A stretch of 53,842 nucleotides of DNA from Thermoguttaceae bacterium (GTDB lineage Bacteria; Planctomycetota; Planctomycetia; Pirellulales; Thermoguttaceae): the NCBI GenBank assembly GCA_017436025.1, contig JAFSDX010000065.1, positions 1 through 53,842 on the forward strand, written 5' to 3'. Under the pieces are notes generated by a model. It was not told where the DNA came from, ran no database searches, and saw only the letters and a program-made list of their open reading frames with translations. Below are positions 9,366-20,295 of the stretch, in pieces (position 1 is the first letter of the stretch; the number at the start of each line of letters is the position of its first letter). The position numbers and the translations under genes were made by a program.

Positions 9366-9387
9366 CGCAAAAAAGCGTCCGAAACGA

Positions 9388-10044
9388 TTATTTTTTCCTT
9401 TTCGCTTGCGTCGAGGGCGATTCCGCCAACGCCGGGTTCAAACGCAACGCCTCTTCGCGATCGATTTTAATTAATTTGACGCGCGGAAATTTCGAAAATT
9501 TGACTTTTTGATAACGCCGTATTAATTCTTCTTCGTTCAGCTCTAAAAAAGCCCAAATTTCCCGATTCGGTTCGCTCGCCAACCAAGTTTCGGCATATTT
9601 TGCGACGACGGCGTCGAATTTTTTTCGCGACGAACCGTGCGCGTATTTTTTTCCTGGAAAACGCCGAACGTCGCCGTTAAACTCGGGCGCAATATGATAA
9701 AGTTCGTGCGTCAAGGTTTGAATTTTATCGCCAACCGACAAATTTAAAAAACGCGAACCGCAAACCGTCAAAATATAAAGCAATTTACGACCGTCGGCGT
9801 CGACGACGTTCGGCGCTTTCCAAAAATTTTTACGTCGGAAAGTAGCGAGCGCGCCCTCTTCGAAAAGAAGCGGCGTCAACGAAGCCAATTCGCCGGTCGA
9901 TTTCGCGTTGCGCGTCGTTTTAAAAGCAAAACCAACGCGAGCTAGGTCGTACTTTTGAAAAATCGGCGTCTTGGCGCAAATATCGCGGCAAACGACGCGC
10001 AAAGCGTCCGTATAATTGAAAGATTTCAAGGTTCCCAAACGCAA
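9388..10044 (-). CDS. Small zinc metallopeptidase, phage-metallopeptidase-like
   Basis: 218 residues. The centre reads LTHELYHIAPEFNGDVRRF with a HEXXH zinc motif (HELYH, 113-117), followed by KKYAHGSSRKKFDA, where a further His could be the third zinc ligand. This arrangement resembles the putative phage metallopeptidase family. The C-terminus is basic (QAKRKK). There is no signal peptide, so it acts in the cytoplasm if at all. The start is uncertain: the frame begins at a TTG (10044) without a clear ribosome site, and the TTG codons at 10038 and 10029 are alternatives. Its DNA is visibly more AT-rich than the neighbouring genes, and it sits just beyond the terminator of the ribosomal block, which suggests later insertion. 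Peptidase activity is inferred from the motif only. Confidence 0.6.
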   Translation of the reverse strand: MRLGTLKSFNYTDALRVVCRDICAKTPIFQKYDLARVGFAFKTTRNAKSTGELASLTPLLFEEGALATFRRKNFWKAPNVVDADGRKLLYILTVCGSRFLNLSVGDKIQTLTHELYHIAPEFNGDVRRFPGKKYAHGSSRKKFDAVVAKYAETWLASEPNREIWAFLELNEEELIRRYQKVKFSKFPRVKLIKIDREEALRLNPALAESPSTQAKRKK

Positions 10045-10166
10045 ATAGGAAAAATAGGCAAGATAAAACGAGAAATTACCAGACCGTTCGCGCGACGCAA
10101 AGCGCCGTGTCCGCGCTCAATCCGGGAAGGAATTCCCGACCGAACGGAACGCCCGCGTTCAAAAGC

Positions 10167-10218
10167 GATAAAAAAACGAGCCTCCGCCGACGTTTCACCG
10201 TCGACGAACGCTCGTTTT
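10167..10218 (-). terminator. Terminator of the alpha operon
   Basis: AAAACGAGC (10173-10181) pairs with GCTCGTTTT (10210-10218), with a further inner stem (CGCCGACG with CGTCGACG). On the minus strand it ends in seven T. It lies 26 bases after the rplQ stop and closes the whole ribosomal protein block. Confidence 0.9.
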
Positions 10219-10243
10219 CGTTATTTTGAGTCGAAACTCAAAC

Positions 10244-10831
10244 TCATTCGACCGTCGGGATGGCCGGCGCGGCTTTCGCGTTGCGGCTGTCGTTTTCGCC
10301 GACGAATTCGATGATCGCGCGCTTACCGGCGTCGCCGAGACGCGGGGTCGCGAGCTTCAGAATGCGGGTGTAACCGCCGGGACGTTCGACGTAACGCGGA
10401 GCGATTTTGTCGAAGAGAATCCCGACCGCTTCGCGAGCGACGGACGAGGAACCGAACGCGCTGTAAACGGCGCGACGCGCGGCGAGCGCCGGAGCGGCCG
10501 CTTTGTTCCATTCCTTCCAACCTTCGCCTTCGCGCCAGGCTTTCCACTCGGCGGTGCCTTTTTCGGCTTTGCAAGCGAGCGCTTCGGCGGCGGCGATCGA
10601 TTTTTGCGCGCGAACGGCTTTCGTCACGAGCTTTTCGACGAACGGACGAAGTTCTTTCGCTTTCGGGAGGGTCGTAACGATGCGCCCCTTGACCTTCGGC
10701 GCTTGTTCTTTCGAGTCGTAAGCGTCGTCTTCGCGTTCGGTGAGAACGAGAGCGAGGGCGAGGTTCTTCAAGAGAGCGCGTTGGTGGTTCGGGTTGCGCC
10801 CAAATTTTCTACCAATTCTTCTATGTCGCAT
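10244..10831 (-). CDS. rplQ: 50S ribosomal protein L17
   Basis: Large-subunit protein near the exit tunnel. 195 residues, starting [25 protein letters not shown], the invariant L17 N-terminus, and containing [33 protein letters not shown], the usual C-terminal signature. Most bacterial L17 proteins are about 115-130 residues. Here roughly 35 extra residues, rich in Trp, Lys and Ala ([16 protein letters not shown]), are inserted in the middle and there is a short C-terminal tail ([15 protein letters not shown]). It follows rpoA by 45 bases and is the last gene of the alpha operon. Confidence 0.95.
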   Translation of the reverse strand: MRHRRIGRKFGRNPNHQRALLKNLALALVLTEREDDAYDSKEQAPKVKGRIVTTLPKAKELRPFVEKLVTKAVRAQKSIAAAEALACKAEKGTAEWKAWREGEGWKEWNKAAAPALAARRAVYSAFGSSSVAREAVGILFDKIAPRYVERPGGYTRILKLATPRLGDAGKRAIIEFVGENDSRNAKAAPAIPTVE

Positions 10832-10876
10832 GGCACTAACTATATACTATCTAAATATTAGGCTGTTTTCAAATGG

Positions 10877-11896
10877 TCAAACGAACTTCCCGCCTTGGGA
10901 GTTCGACGCGGCGGGGATGCGCATACCGAGGCGCAAACCGATCGCCGTCAACTTTTCCTTCACTTCGTTCAAGGTCGTTTCGCCGAAGTTGCGCACTTCG
11001 AGGAGGCTGTCTTCGTTGCGGACGACCAACTCGCGAACGGTGGTGATGTTTTCGTTTTCCAAGCAATTCGTCGCTCGCACGGAGAGATTCAAGTCGGAAA
11101 GGGTCATCGCCAACTTGGCTTCGAGAGCCGGGTCGAGCCCGGCGGAACCGGACGTCTTGGCGCGGCTGAACACGTTCCCTTCCAAACGATCGTATTGGAC
11201 GAACGGATTCAGGTGTTTGCGCAAGATTTTCGACGCTTCGACCAACGCCATTTCGGGATCGACCGAACCGTCGGTCCAGATTTGCATCACCAAACGGTCG
11301 TAGTTCGTTTTTTGTCCGACGCGCGTTTCCTCGACGTTATACTGCACCTTGACGACCGGACTGAACGAAGCGTCGAGCGGGATGTGCCCGATTTCTTCGT
11401 TGCGGTCGCGATACGACGCTTGCTCGGTCGCCGGGACGTAACCGCGTCCGTTTTCGACGACCATTTCCAAGCTGAAGGGCACGTCGTCGGTCAAGGTCGC
11501 GATCACGAGTTCCGGGTTGATAATATCGACCTCGGAATCCGGGATAACGTCGGCGCCGGTAACGACGCCGGCTTTATTCTTTTCGATGCGGATAACGCGC
11601 GGTTTATCGTCGTGGGAGCGAACGACCAGGGATTTGACGTTCAAGGCGATTTCGGTAACGTCTTCCATCACGCCCGGCAAGGAAGTGAACTCGAGTTGCG
11701 CGCCGCGAAGCTTCATCTTCGTAACCGCGCTTCCTTCCAAGCTCGACAAAAGAACTCGGCGGAGGCTGTTCCCAACCGTGACGCCGAAACCGCGTTCAAA
11801 GGGTTCGGCGTAAAATTTTCCATACGTCGGAGTGAAAGCGTCGCGATCGCAAACGACTTTGCTGGGAAGCTCCAATCCTCTCCATCTAATTCTCAT
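10877..11896 (-). CDS. rpoA: RNA polymerase alpha subunit
   Basis: Alpha subunit of RNA polymerase: its N-terminal domain nucleates enzyme assembly and its C-terminal domain contacts UP elements and activators. I choose the ATG at 11896 (339 residues, [13 protein letters not shown]), preceded by TGGAGC; the frame is open 15 codons further up. The NTD shows [24 protein letters not shown] and PGVMEDV. The CTD shows [28 protein letters not shown] and LRNFGE-like [16 protein letters not shown], the helix-hairpin-helix that binds DNA. All functional parts are present. It lies between rpsD (228 bases upstream) and rplQ in the order rpmJ-rpsM-rpsK-rpsD-rpoA-rplQ. Confidence 0.97.
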   Translation of the reverse strand: MRIRWRGLELPSKVVCDRDAFTPTYGKFYAEPFERGFGVTVGNSLRRVLLSSLEGSAVTKMKLRGAQLEFTSLPGVMEDVTEIALNVKSLVVRSHDDKPRVIRIEKNKAGVVTGADVIPDSEVDIINPELVIATLTDDVPFSLEMVVENGRGYVPATEQASYRDRNEEIGHIPLDASFSPVVKVQYNVEETRVGQKTNYDRLVMQIWTDGSVDPEMALVEASKILRKHLNPFVQYDRLEGNVFSRAKTSGSAGLDPALEAKLAMTLSDLNLSVRATNCLENENITTVRELVVRNEDSLLEVRNFGETTLNEVKEKLTAIGLRLGMRIPAASNSQGGKFV

Positions 11897-12124
11897 GTTC
11901 GGTTCGCTCCAGTTTGATTTTGGATATCGAATTCTCGACAAAATTTCAATTCGATTCGCCGACGATAAATTCGAGGTTCCGCGTTCGCTTCGTCGAGACG
12001 ACAGGGTCGACGCGTCGACAAGGGGGGTCGAAGGGCGAATCCGCGCGTCGTCGGGGCGTCGTCGCGAGAACGACGAACCGACGACGGAAAACGGAAAAGT
12101 CGAACGGCGATTTGCCGCGCGCTA

Positions 12125-12811
12125 CTATTTCGAGCAAAGCTCGACGATCAGTTGCGGGTTGACCGGCAAGGAGACGTCGTCGTAAACCGGGTTGCGGAGA
12201 ACGGCGCCGCTCGGAACGTCGCCGTCGTTGCGGACGAGGAAGTCCGGAACGGAACGACCGTTCATACCGGCGATCGCTTCGTTAACGATGGCGAGCGAAC
12301 CGGGACGCTTCGCTTTGCCGCCTTCGCGTTTGTAAACTTTGACCGAGACGACGTCGCCCGGACGAACGAGGTAGCTCGCGACGTCGAGACGACGACCGTT
12401 GACGCAAATGTGCCCGTGCGAAATCAATTGACGAGCTTGCGCGCGGGAAGCGCCGAAACCGAGACGGTAAACGACGTTGTCCAAACGACGTTCGAGCAAG
12501 GACATAAGGACTTGACCCGTGTTCCCCTTGGAACGTTCGGCCATTTGATAGTACTTGCGGAATTGAGCTTCAAGAACGCCGTAGAACGTCTTGACCTTTT
12601 GTTTTTCGCGAAGTTGTTCGCCGTATTCGGTCGTCTTACCGCGTTTGAAACCGTGCATACCCGGCGGAAGAACCGCGGAACGCCCGTCGCGGCGGCTTTC
12701 GCCGGCGCGAGCGAAGGGGCACTTGTCGGATTCGCAACGCGCGCCCTTCAGGAAGAGCTTAACGCCTTCGCGTCGGCAACGTTTGCATACGGGACCCAAA
12801 GTACGAGCCAT
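12125..12811 (-). CDS. rpsD: 30S ribosomal protein S4
   Basis: Primary 16S rRNA-binding protein of the small subunit. 228 residues from the ATG at 12811 (MARTLGPVCKRCRREGVK); an upstream in-frame ATG would add 20 unconserved residues. The zinc-binding form is seen from four cysteines (C9, C12, C26, C31). The S4 RNA-binding domain is clear: ERRLDNVVYRLGFGASRAQARQLISHGHICVNGR. The N-terminal part carries a PPGMHGFKRGKTTEYGEQL segment usual for longer S4 proteins. It sits in the alpha operon, where S4 is the classic autoregulator; the 120-base gaps around it leave room for leader structure. Confidence 0.96.
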   Translation of the reverse strand: MARTLGPVCKRCRREGVKLFLKGARCESDKCPFARAGESRRDGRSAVLPPGMHGFKRGKTTEYGEQLREKQKVKTFYGVLEAQFRKYYQMAERSKGNTGQVLMSLLERRLDNVVYRLGFGASRAQARQLISHGHICVNGRRLDVASYLVRPGDVVSVKVYKREGGKAKRPGSLAIVNEAIAGMNGRSVPDFLVRNDGDVPSGAVLRNPVYDDVSLPVNPQLIVELCSK

Positions 12812-12928
12812 ATTACTGCTCCAATATTCTAAAGTTCGTGTATGTTTTTCTTTAATGCTAAGCGGGATCAAGCGGAAGCGGCAAAGGGGCCGCGTTCGCG
12901 ATCAAACCGCAAACAACGTTTCAATCGC

Positions 12929-13312
12929 TCAAACGCGACGACGTTTCGGCGGACGGCAACCGTTGTGCGGAAGCGGCGTAACGTCTTCGATCGTTTTGAC
13001 GGTGAGGCCGGCTTGCGCGAGAGCGGTGATCGCCATATCGCGACCGCTGCCCGGGCCCTTGACGCGAACGTCGATTTCTTTCATACCGAACTTCTTCGCT
13101 TTGTCGGCGGCTTGTTGCGCGGCCATTTGACCGGCGAACGGCGTGCTCTTACGGCTTCCTTTGAAACCGCTCGTACCGGCGGTAGCCCAACAAAGCGTGT
13201 CGCCTTTCATATCGGTGATCGTCACGTTAGTGTTGTTGAAACTAACTTTGATGTGAGCGACGCCGCTGGCGACATTTCTCTTAACCTTACGTTTCTTCGA
13301 AACTTTAGCCAC
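12929..13312 (-). CDS. rpsK: 30S ribosomal protein S11
   Basis: Small-subunit platform protein contacting mRNA near the E site. 127 residues from the GTG at 13312 ([17 protein letters not shown]), chosen because GGAG stands eight bases upstream and the upstream extension is not conserved. Signatures: [45 protein letters not shown], and the C-terminal [18 protein letters not shown]. It lies between rpsM and rpsD in the alpha operon. Confidence 0.96.
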   Translation of the reverse strand: MAKVSKKRKVKRNVASGVAHIKVSFNNTNVTITDMKGDTLCWATAGTSGFKGSRKSTPFAGQMAAQQAADKAKKFGMKEIDVRVKGPGSGRDMAITALAQAGLTVKTIEDVTPLPHNGCRPPKRRRV

Positions 13313-13502
13313 TCTAATATCTCCAAATAAACTCTCGACCGACGCGAACTTCAAACAACCGCGCTCGGCGAGCGATAAAATACGCGATGAATCGAACGAT
13401 CGCCGTCAAACCGCGACAGCAAGGGCTTGCGAACGATCGTCGAAAATTCGACGACGCGACGTTCGGACTTCTCGACGAAGCGAACGTCGTTTAACGCGAA
13501 CC

Positions 13503-13883
13503 TTATCGGTCCTTGACGCCCTTCTTGCCGGCGACGGTCTTTTTCGGACCTTTGCGGGTGCGCGCGTTGGTTTTCGTGCGTTGACCGCGAACGGGGAGAC
13601 CTTTGCGGTGGCGAATGCCGCGATAGCAGCCAATTTCGCGAAGACGGGCAATATTTTGGTTAACTTGACGACGGAGTTGACCTTCGACGACATAATCGTT
13701 GTCGAGAAGAACGGCCAATTTGGCGACTTCTTCTTCTTTAAGATCCTTCGCGCGCATCGTCGGATCGATATTGGCCTTGCGGCACAATTCGGCGGCAGTT
13801 TGCGGGCCGACGCCGTAAAGGTACGTCAGCGAAATCGCGGTAGGACGATTATTCGGAATATCAACACCCAAAAGACGAGGCAT
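13503..13883 (-). CDS. rpsM: 30S ribosomal protein S13
   Basis: Small-subunit head protein that bridges to L5 and contacts P-site tRNA through its tail. 126 residues, starting [26 protein letters not shown], with a good AGGAG site before the ATG. The helix-turn region [15 protein letters not shown] and the C-terminal [23 protein letters not shown] are typical. It follows rpmJ in the alpha operon. Confidence 0.97.
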   Translation of the reverse strand: MPRLLGVDIPNNRPTAISLTYLYGVGPQTAAELCRKANIDPTMRAKDLKEEEVAKLAVLLDNDYVVEGQLRRQVNQNIARLREIGCYRGIRHRKGLPVRGQRTKTNARTRKGPKKTVAGKKGVKDR

Positions 13884-14031
13884 CTGAATTCTCCTGTTGT
13901 TTAATTTTGTTTCGACTCGACGGCTCTAACCGGAGGCTCGTCGCGTCGATAAGACCCGAGCGAGCGCAAAGACGTTTAAAACATTACCCGAACGTCGTCT
14001 TCCGCCTTTGAACTCGTCGACGCTAATACGC

Positions 14032-14145
14032 TCAACCTTGACGTTGCTTGTGGCGGGGGTTCGCACAAATAACGTAGATCTTACCCTTACGTTTCACGAC
14101 TTTGCAGTTTTCGCAAATTCGCTTAACACTAGCTTGAACTTTCAT
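14032..14145 (-). CDS. rpmJ: 50S ribosomal protein L36
   Basis: 37 residues: it begins [17 protein letters not shown] and ends [11 protein letters not shown]. This is the standard size and sequence type, with the zinc ligands C11, C14, C27 and H32 intact. It is the first gene of the alpha operon, about 90 bases after the promoter at 14238-14265. infA, which usually sits just upstream of rpmJ, is not here. Confidence 0.95.
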   Translation of the reverse strand: MKVQASVKRICENCKVVKRKGKIYVICANPRHKQRQG

Positions 14146-14237
14146 TGTTAAAATCTCGCGTGTTCTTATTGAGGTTAACGGCGGCCCGAGCGAAAAATCG
14201 GGGACGGAACGCGCCGCGTTTAGTCAATAGTCAACTT

Positions 14238-14265
14238 ATTATAGCTCGACCGCTCCTAAGCGCAA
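14238..14265 (-). promoter_or_regulatory. Promoter of the alpha operon (rpmJ-rplQ)
   Basis: On the minus strand TTGCGC (14265-14260), 16 bases, TATAAT (14243-14238). It stands between map and rpmJ, where infA is found in many bacteria, and would give a leader of about 85 bases. Confidence 0.7.
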
Positions 14266-14270
14266 GGGGC

Positions 14271-14307
14271 GGCCAAGAAAAATTAACCGTTCTTCGGCCT
14301 TTTTTTT
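14271..14307 (+). terminator. Hairpin between map and the alpha promoter
   Basis: GGCC plus AAGAA (14271-14279) pairs with TTCTT and GGCC up to 14299, followed by eight T at 14300-14307 on the plus strand. As a terminator it would act on rightward transcripts, of which none is evident; leftward it lacks a T tract. It may insulate map from the alpha promoter or stop antisense transcription. Confidence 0.4.
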
Positions 14308-14331
14308 CAAAAATTTTACCGACTTGCCGGA

Positions 14332-15162
14332 TTATTTGTTATTTTCGTAACGTTCGAAAAACGTTTCGACCATTTCTTTCTCTTCCTCAGTCTCGGGCGG
14401 GCCGGTCAGAACGATCGGCCCGGACTTTAGAATCCCGACGGTATGCTCTTCGTGCGCGCTCAAACTTCCGTCGGCGGTCGCGATCGTCCAATAGTCGCGA
14501 AGTTGCTTGACGCGCTTGCCGCCGACGTTGACCATCGGTTCGATCGCGATCACGACGCCCGGCTTGATTTGGAAGTCGCCGCCGCGCAAGAATTCCGGAT
14601 ACACGAAGTTCGGCACCTGCGGGTCTTCGTGCATACGGCGCCCGATCCCGTGTCCGACGAACGATTCGACGACGGAAAAACCGCGCTCGCGAACGTATTT
14701 TTCCATTTGTCGCGCGACGTCGCTCCAATATTTCGCCGTTTGCAACTTTTCGATCGCCAAATAAAGAACGCCGCGCGTCGTTTCGACCAATTTTTTCGCT
14801 TCGTCGGAAACGTCGCCGATAAGGCTCGTGTAGGCCGCGTCTCCGCACCAGCCGTCGATTTTACAGCCGAGATCGACGCTCACCACGTCGCCTTCTTGGA
14901 TAACGCGATCGCCTGGAATGCCGTGAACGACTTGGTCGTTGACGGAGATGCAAGTAACCGCCGGATACGGAACGCGACCGGGCACGCCCTTAAACATCCC
15001 GACGGCGAAGTTGCGAACAAACAGCTTTTCGACTTCGGCGTCGATTTCTTTCGTCGTCATGCCGGGTCGAATGATTTTACGAATCAGCTCGTGCGCCGCC
15101 CAAGTGAGGAGCCCGGCTTTTCGCATTTTCCAAATGTCTTTTTCCGTTTTCAAGGAGAGCAT
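14332..15162 (-). CDS. map: Methionine aminopeptidase, type I
   Basis: Removes the initiator Met from nascent proteins at the ribosome. 276 residues from the ATG at 15162 (MLSLKTEKDIWKMRKAGLL); the open frame upstream is not conserved. Metal ligands and catalytic residues are in place: H80 (VVHGIPG), D97 (SVDLGC), D108 (GWCGDAAYT), the GHGIGRRMHEDP histidine, IEPMV and HEEHTVGI glutamates. After the catalytic core a tail of about 25 residues rich in Glu follows (ETEEEKEMVETFFERYENNK). It is the third gene of the secY-adk-map unit. Confidence 0.96.
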   Translation of the reverse strand: MLSLKTEKDIWKMRKAGLLTWAAHELIRKIIRPGMTTKEIDAEVEKLFVRNFAVGMFKGVPGRVPYPAVTCISVNDQVVHGIPGDRVIQEGDVVSVDLGCKIDGWCGDAAYTSLIGDVSDEAKKLVETTRGVLYLAIEKLQTAKYWSDVARQMEKYVRERGFSVVESFVGHGIGRRMHEDPQVPNFVYPEFLRGGDFQIKPGVVIAIEPMVNVGGKRVKQLRDYWTIATADGSLSAHEEHTVGILKSGPIVLTGPPETEEEKEMVETFFERYENNK

Positions 15163-15412
15163 AGGAAACCGCCTTTCCAGTTGCCGTCGACCGTCTTCGC
15201 GCCGACCCCGCCTCGCCCAAACGAGACGAACGCCGCCTATCAAAACGAGTCCCAACGGCGAACGATAGTGAAAGCGCGCTCGCGGACGCGCCAATCGACG
15301 GTTCGACCTTTCGCCCGAACCGCCGCCGCAAGCCGACGCGAAACGAGAAACGCGTTCTCGCCCCGTCCGCTCGTTCGCGATTTTTTCAACCGCGTCTTGC
15401 TATTCGCGTCAA

Positions 15413-15964
15413 TTATTTATATTCGTCGAGAACGGCCTTAATGCGACCGTAAATCTCTTCAACCGTCCCGAGACCGTCGATTTTGCGGAGAATACCGGCC
15501 TTGGTGTAATACCCGACGAGCGGTTCGGTTTGTTCGCGGTAAGCGACCAAACGACGTTTGATCACCTCCGGTTGGTCGTCGGCGCGACCGCGCGAAGCCA
15601 AGCGTTTGAAAAGTTCGTCTTCCGGAACGGCCAACTCGAGAACGACGTCGAGCGGAGCGTTCTTTTCGGCGAGAACCTTATCGAGCGCTTCCGCTTGCGC
15701 GATGGTGCGCGGGAAACCGTCGAGGAGGCAGCCGTCTTTCGCTTCGTCGAGACGTTCGACGACGACGCCGACGACGACTTCGTCCGGAACGAGCGCGCCG
15801 CTCGACATATATTTTTCGGCTTCAATTCCGATCGGCGATTTCGCGGCGACCGCGGCGCGGAGGGCGTCGCCGGTCGAAAGGTGAAACAGTTTGTATTCCG
15901 CGACGATATTCTCCGCTTGGGTGCCCTTACCCGCTCCCGGAGGCCCGACAAAAACAACTCTCAT
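15413..15964 (-). CDS. adk: Adenylate kinase, short form
   Basis: Interconverts ATP + AMP and 2 ADP. 183 residues with the P-loop GPPGAGKGT at 7-15, the AMP-site motif STGDALRAAV, LLDGFPRT, and an RGRADD segment in place of the LID. The protein lacks the long LID/zinc insertion of the 214-residue form. It is transcribed between secY and map, its usual place in the spc operon. An upstream repeat GCGTCCTA(T/G)C occurs twice just before the gene. Confidence 0.96.
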   Translation of the reverse strand: MRVVFVGPPGAGKGTQAENIVAEYKLFHLSTGDALRAAVAAKSPIGIEAEKYMSSGALVPDEVVVGVVVERLDEAKDGCLLDGFPRTIAQAEALDKVLAEKNAPLDVVLELAVPEDELFKRLASRGRADDQPEVIKRRLVAYREQTEPLVGYYTKAGILRKIDGLGTVEEIYGRIKAVLDEYK

Positions 15965-16126
15965 TTTATTGCGTCCTATCGCGTCCTAGCGACAAAGTCG
16001 TCGAACGCGTTTCCTATTATTAAATCTTCAAACGACGAAACGACTCGCCCCTTCGAAACGCTCGAAACGGCAAGCCGAATCGTTAGACCGACGGAGACGC
16101 GAAACCGCGCCTCCGCTTAACGGCGA

Positions 16127-17506
<1,380 letters not shown>

Positions 17507-17741
17507 GCGAATCCTCGAAGTTTCTATAACGCGACTTCTCGCAAAAGCGCTACGCAAACGGACGCCAAACGTTCGCCCGCGCGATCGCAGTCCTTTTGGG
17601 CGCGCCGCGCTATTCGGTTATTTTTCATCCGTCCGACGACAAATAAGGCGCCCAAACGACCGCTCGCCGCGAAACGCGTCGCCAACGTTTCGCCGTTTGA
17701 CGCCGAGCGAGTCGCCGACCCTAATTTCGGACGACTTTATT

Positions 17742-17769
17742 ATTTTAAAAAATTTTTTATTTTCAACAA
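17742..17769 (-). promoter_or_regulatory. Promoter of secY-adk-map
   Basis: On the minus strand TTGTTG (17769-17764), 16 bases of A/T-rich DNA, TAAAAT (17747-17742). It follows the rplO terminator directly and would leave a leader of about 230 bases before secY. The remaining part of the 17507-17988 gap shows no gene. Confidence 0.5.
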
Positions 17770-17883
17770 GTCGGGCCCGCGATAATAACGAGCCGAATCC
17801 GCGAAATCGGCAAATTTTTTCTCAAATTTTCGAAAAATTTCCCAAAACGCGGCGCGACTCCCCGCTCCGCCGATCGGTCGACG

Positions 17884-17931
17884 ACAAAAAAAATCGTTCG
17901 GTTCGAAAAGTATCCAAACCGAACGATTTTT
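17884..17931 (-). terminator. Strong terminator between rplO and secY
   Basis: AAAAATCGTTCGGTT (17889-17903) pairs perfectly over 15 bp with AACCGAACGATTTTT (17917-17931), with eight T on the minus-strand 3' side. It lies about 58 bases after the rplO stop. Confidence 0.92.
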
Positions 17932-17988
17932 CGACGGTCGCCGAGCGTTCGCCGAAAAAGCGGCGAGGCCGAACCTTCGCAAAAAAGG

Positions 17989-18486
17989 TCAGTTGGCCTT
18001 TTTCGCCTTCATCTTGTTCTTAACGACCGGTTTTTTGCCGGGCAGAATTTCGATTTTGCCGCCGGCTTTTTCGACCGCTTCTTTCGCGCCTTCGGAAACG
18101 CGATGAACTTTGAAGTTGAACGCTTTCGGCATTTCGTCGGAACCGATCAATTTAACGATCGATTTCGCGCTCTTAATGAGACCGCGTTCTTCGAGGACTT
18201 CCGGCGTGATTTCGACCGAACCGTCGAATTTGCGAAGAATCGCTTTCAAAGCGACGCTTTCGACGACGTCGGCGAAAACTTTATTATTGAAACCGCGTTT
18301 CGGAATACGACGAACCAACGGAAGTTGACCGCCTTCGAAAACCGGCGACATCGAAAAACCGGCGCGAGCGGCTTGACCGTTGCTACCGCGACCGGCGGTT
18401 TTGCCGTTCCCGGAACCCGGGCCGCGACCGACGCGATCTTTTTTAACATTCTTACGAATGCCTTCGTTAATCGTATTAATATTCAT
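17989..18486 (-). CDS. rplO: 50S ribosomal protein L15
   Basis: Large-subunit core protein. 165 residues with the conserved N-terminal Gly/Arg-rich part ([20 protein letters not shown]) and [11 protein letters not shown]. The tail is longer and Lys-rich ([16 protein letters not shown]). Its ATG shares one base with the rpsE stop (TAATG), so the two are translationally coupled. rpmD (L30), normally between rpsE and rplO, is absent. It is the last gene before the terminator at 17884-17931. Confidence 0.96.
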   Translation of the reverse strand: MNINTINEGIRKNVKKDRVGRGPGSGNGKTAGRGSNGQAARAGFSMSPVFEGGQLPLVRRIPKRGFNNKVFADVVESVALKAILRKFDGSVEITPEVLEERGLIKSAKSIVKLIGSDEMPKAFNFKVHRVSEGAKEAVEKAGGKIEILPGKKPVVKNKMKAKKAN

Positions 18487-18968
18487 TAGAGTTCGACTCC
18501 TCGCAAATTCTCGATTTGAGACTTAGTTCGCAACTTATTGAGAGCGTCGAGCGTCGCCTTAACAAGGTTCGCCGAGTTGGCGCTTCCGTACGATTTCGTC
18601 AAAATGTCGTGAATACCGCAGGCTTCGCAGACGGCGCGAACGGCGGCGCCGGCGATAACCCCGGTACCGGGACGAGCCGGAAGGAGAAGAACGCGGGACG
18701 CGCCGAAGCGACCTTCGACGGCGTGCGGAATCGTCGAACCGTCCATGCAAACGGAAGCGAGTTTGCGCGTTCCGTCTTGAACGGCCTTATTGACGGCCGG
18801 CGGAACTTCGTTCGCTTTGCCGTAACCCCACGCGACTTTGCCTTTACCGTCGCCGACCACGACCAGAGCGGTGAAAGAGAACCGACGTCCGCCCTTCACG
18901 GTCGCCGAACATCTGCGGATTTTGACGACCTTGTCGACCAACCCGCCTTCATGATTATTATCGGACAT
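18486..18968 (-). CDS. rpsE: 30S ribosomal protein S5
   Basis: Small-subunit protein involved in decoding accuracy and mRNA unwinding. 160 residues: [53 protein letters not shown] and, in the second domain, [37 protein letters not shown]. It follows rplR by 73 bases and overlaps the start of rplO by one base. Confidence 0.97.
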   Translation of the reverse strand: MSDNNHEGGLVDKVVKIRRCSATVKGGRRFSFTALVVVGDGKGKVAWGYGKANEVPPAVNKAVQDGTRKLASVCMDGSTIPHAVEGRFGASRVLLLPARPGTGVIAGAAVRAVCEACGIHDILTKSYGSANSANLVKATLDALNKLRTKSQIENLRGVEL

Positions 18969-19041
18969 GGCTTATTCTTATTCTTTTTAAGGATTTATTC
19001 TATCGTATTCTATAAAATCGCTAGCGCGAATCGCGAACGAA

Positions 19042-19428
19042 TCACTCGTCGCCTTTGCCGCCGATGTCGAGACCGGCGTCGCGAGCGGCGTCGGCCAAAG
19101 CCTTGACGCGACCGTGATATTTGTAACCTTTACGGTCGAAAGCGACGGCGGTAACGCCGGCGGCGAGAGCGCGTTCGGCGACCATTTTACCGACGATTTC
19201 GGCGGCGGCGACGTTGCCGCCGTTCGGGTTCGATTCGCGGAAATCCTTTTCGTAAGTGCTCGCGCTGGCCAAAGTTTTGCCGGCGAGATCGTCGACGACT
19301 TGGCAGCTGATGTGACGCGCGCTACGGAAAACGCACAGACGCGGACGAGTACTGTTCTTTTTAACGGCGTTGGAAACTCGGAATTTGCGAGTAACGCGTT
19401 GTTTGTTCAAACGCAGTTGTTTTCTCAC
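19042..19428 (-). CDS. rplR: 50S ribosomal protein L18
   Basis: 5S rRNA-binding protein. 128 residues from the GTG at 19428 ([22 protein letters not shown]). The frame is open further upstream but those residues are not conserved; no strong ribosome site marks the GTG, so the start is moderately sure. Typical parts: [31 protein letters not shown] and [25 protein letters not shown]. Confidence 0.94.
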   Translation of the reverse strand: MRKQLRLNKQRVTRKFRVSNAVKKNSTRPRLCVFRSARHISCQVVDDLAGKTLASASTYEKDFRESNPNGGNVAAAEIVGKMVAERALAAGVTAVAFDRKGYKYHGRVKALADAARDAGLDIGGKGDE

Positions 19429-19581
19429 GTTAATACCACACGATTTGATTAAAATTTTTAAATTGCGTTGAAAGCGATCGCCGGTTTCGCAACGAGCGTC
19501 GCCGGGCGAATAAAATCGCCCGAACAACCGAAACCCCTCGTCTTGCGAACGGCGCGACCGCCACGAGAGCGGAGAGCGTTA

Positions 19582-20133
19582 TTATTTCTTGCCCGCCGCC
19601 TTGCTTTCCTTGCGACGAATGACTTCGCCTTCGTACTTGATCCCTTTGCCCAAGTACGGTTCGGCCTTTTTGATCGCGCGAATTTCCGCGGCGAATTGAC
19701 CGACGAGTTGTTTGTCGCAACCGCTGATGTGAACGTGTTGTTGATCGGGGCACTTAACTTCGAGACCCGCCGGGATCGGCTTGTGGATCTCGTTCGCAAA
19801 ACCGACGCGGACTTGCAAAACGTTGCCGGCGATAGCGGCCAAGTAGCCGGTTCCGAAGATTTCGAGTTTCTTTTCGTAACCTTGGGAAACGCCGGTAACC
19901 ATATTTTGAACGAGAGCGCGGGTCAACCCGTGCATAGCGTTCGCGACGCGCGTTTCGAACAAACGGTCGACGATCAATTCTTTAGCTTCTTCGTCGAAAC
20001 GGACGGCGACTTCCGGACGGAACGCTTGGCTCAGTTCGCCCTTCGGGCCTTTGACCGTCAATTCGCGGTCGTTTTTGATTTCGACGGAGACGCCGTTCGG
20101 AACGGCGACCGGTTTCTTACCAATTCTCGACAT
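19582..20133 (-). CDS. rplF: 50S ribosomal protein L6
   Basis: Large-subunit protein near the sarcin-ricin loop. 183 residues: MSRIGKKPVAVPNGVSVEI at the start and the C-terminal signature PYLGKGIKYEGEVIRRKESKAAGKK. It is the first gene after the palindrome-rich promoter at 20348-20375, with a leader of about 200 bases; rpsH lies 301 bases upstream. Confidence 0.97.
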   Translation of the reverse strand: MSRIGKKPVAVPNGVSVEIKNDRELTVKGPKGELSQAFRPEVAVRFDEEAKELIVDRLFETRVANAMHGLTRALVQNMVTGVSQGYEKKLEIFGTGYLAAIAGNVLQVRVGFANEIHKPIPAGLEVKCPDQQHVHISGCDKQLVGQFAAEIRAIKKAEPYLGKGIKYEGEVIRRKESKAAGKK

Positions 20134-20295
20134 GTTCGTTTAACCTTACTGCTGAAATGTGTTAGCTTGTGATCGCAATCTTTATTCCAGACGACGATAT
20201 TTCGACGCGCTTACCGCCCCTCGCCCCTCAAAATTCATTTTCGTCCAACAATTAAATATCGTTATGGGACTTGCGTCTTTGTTCGGGGAAATCGG

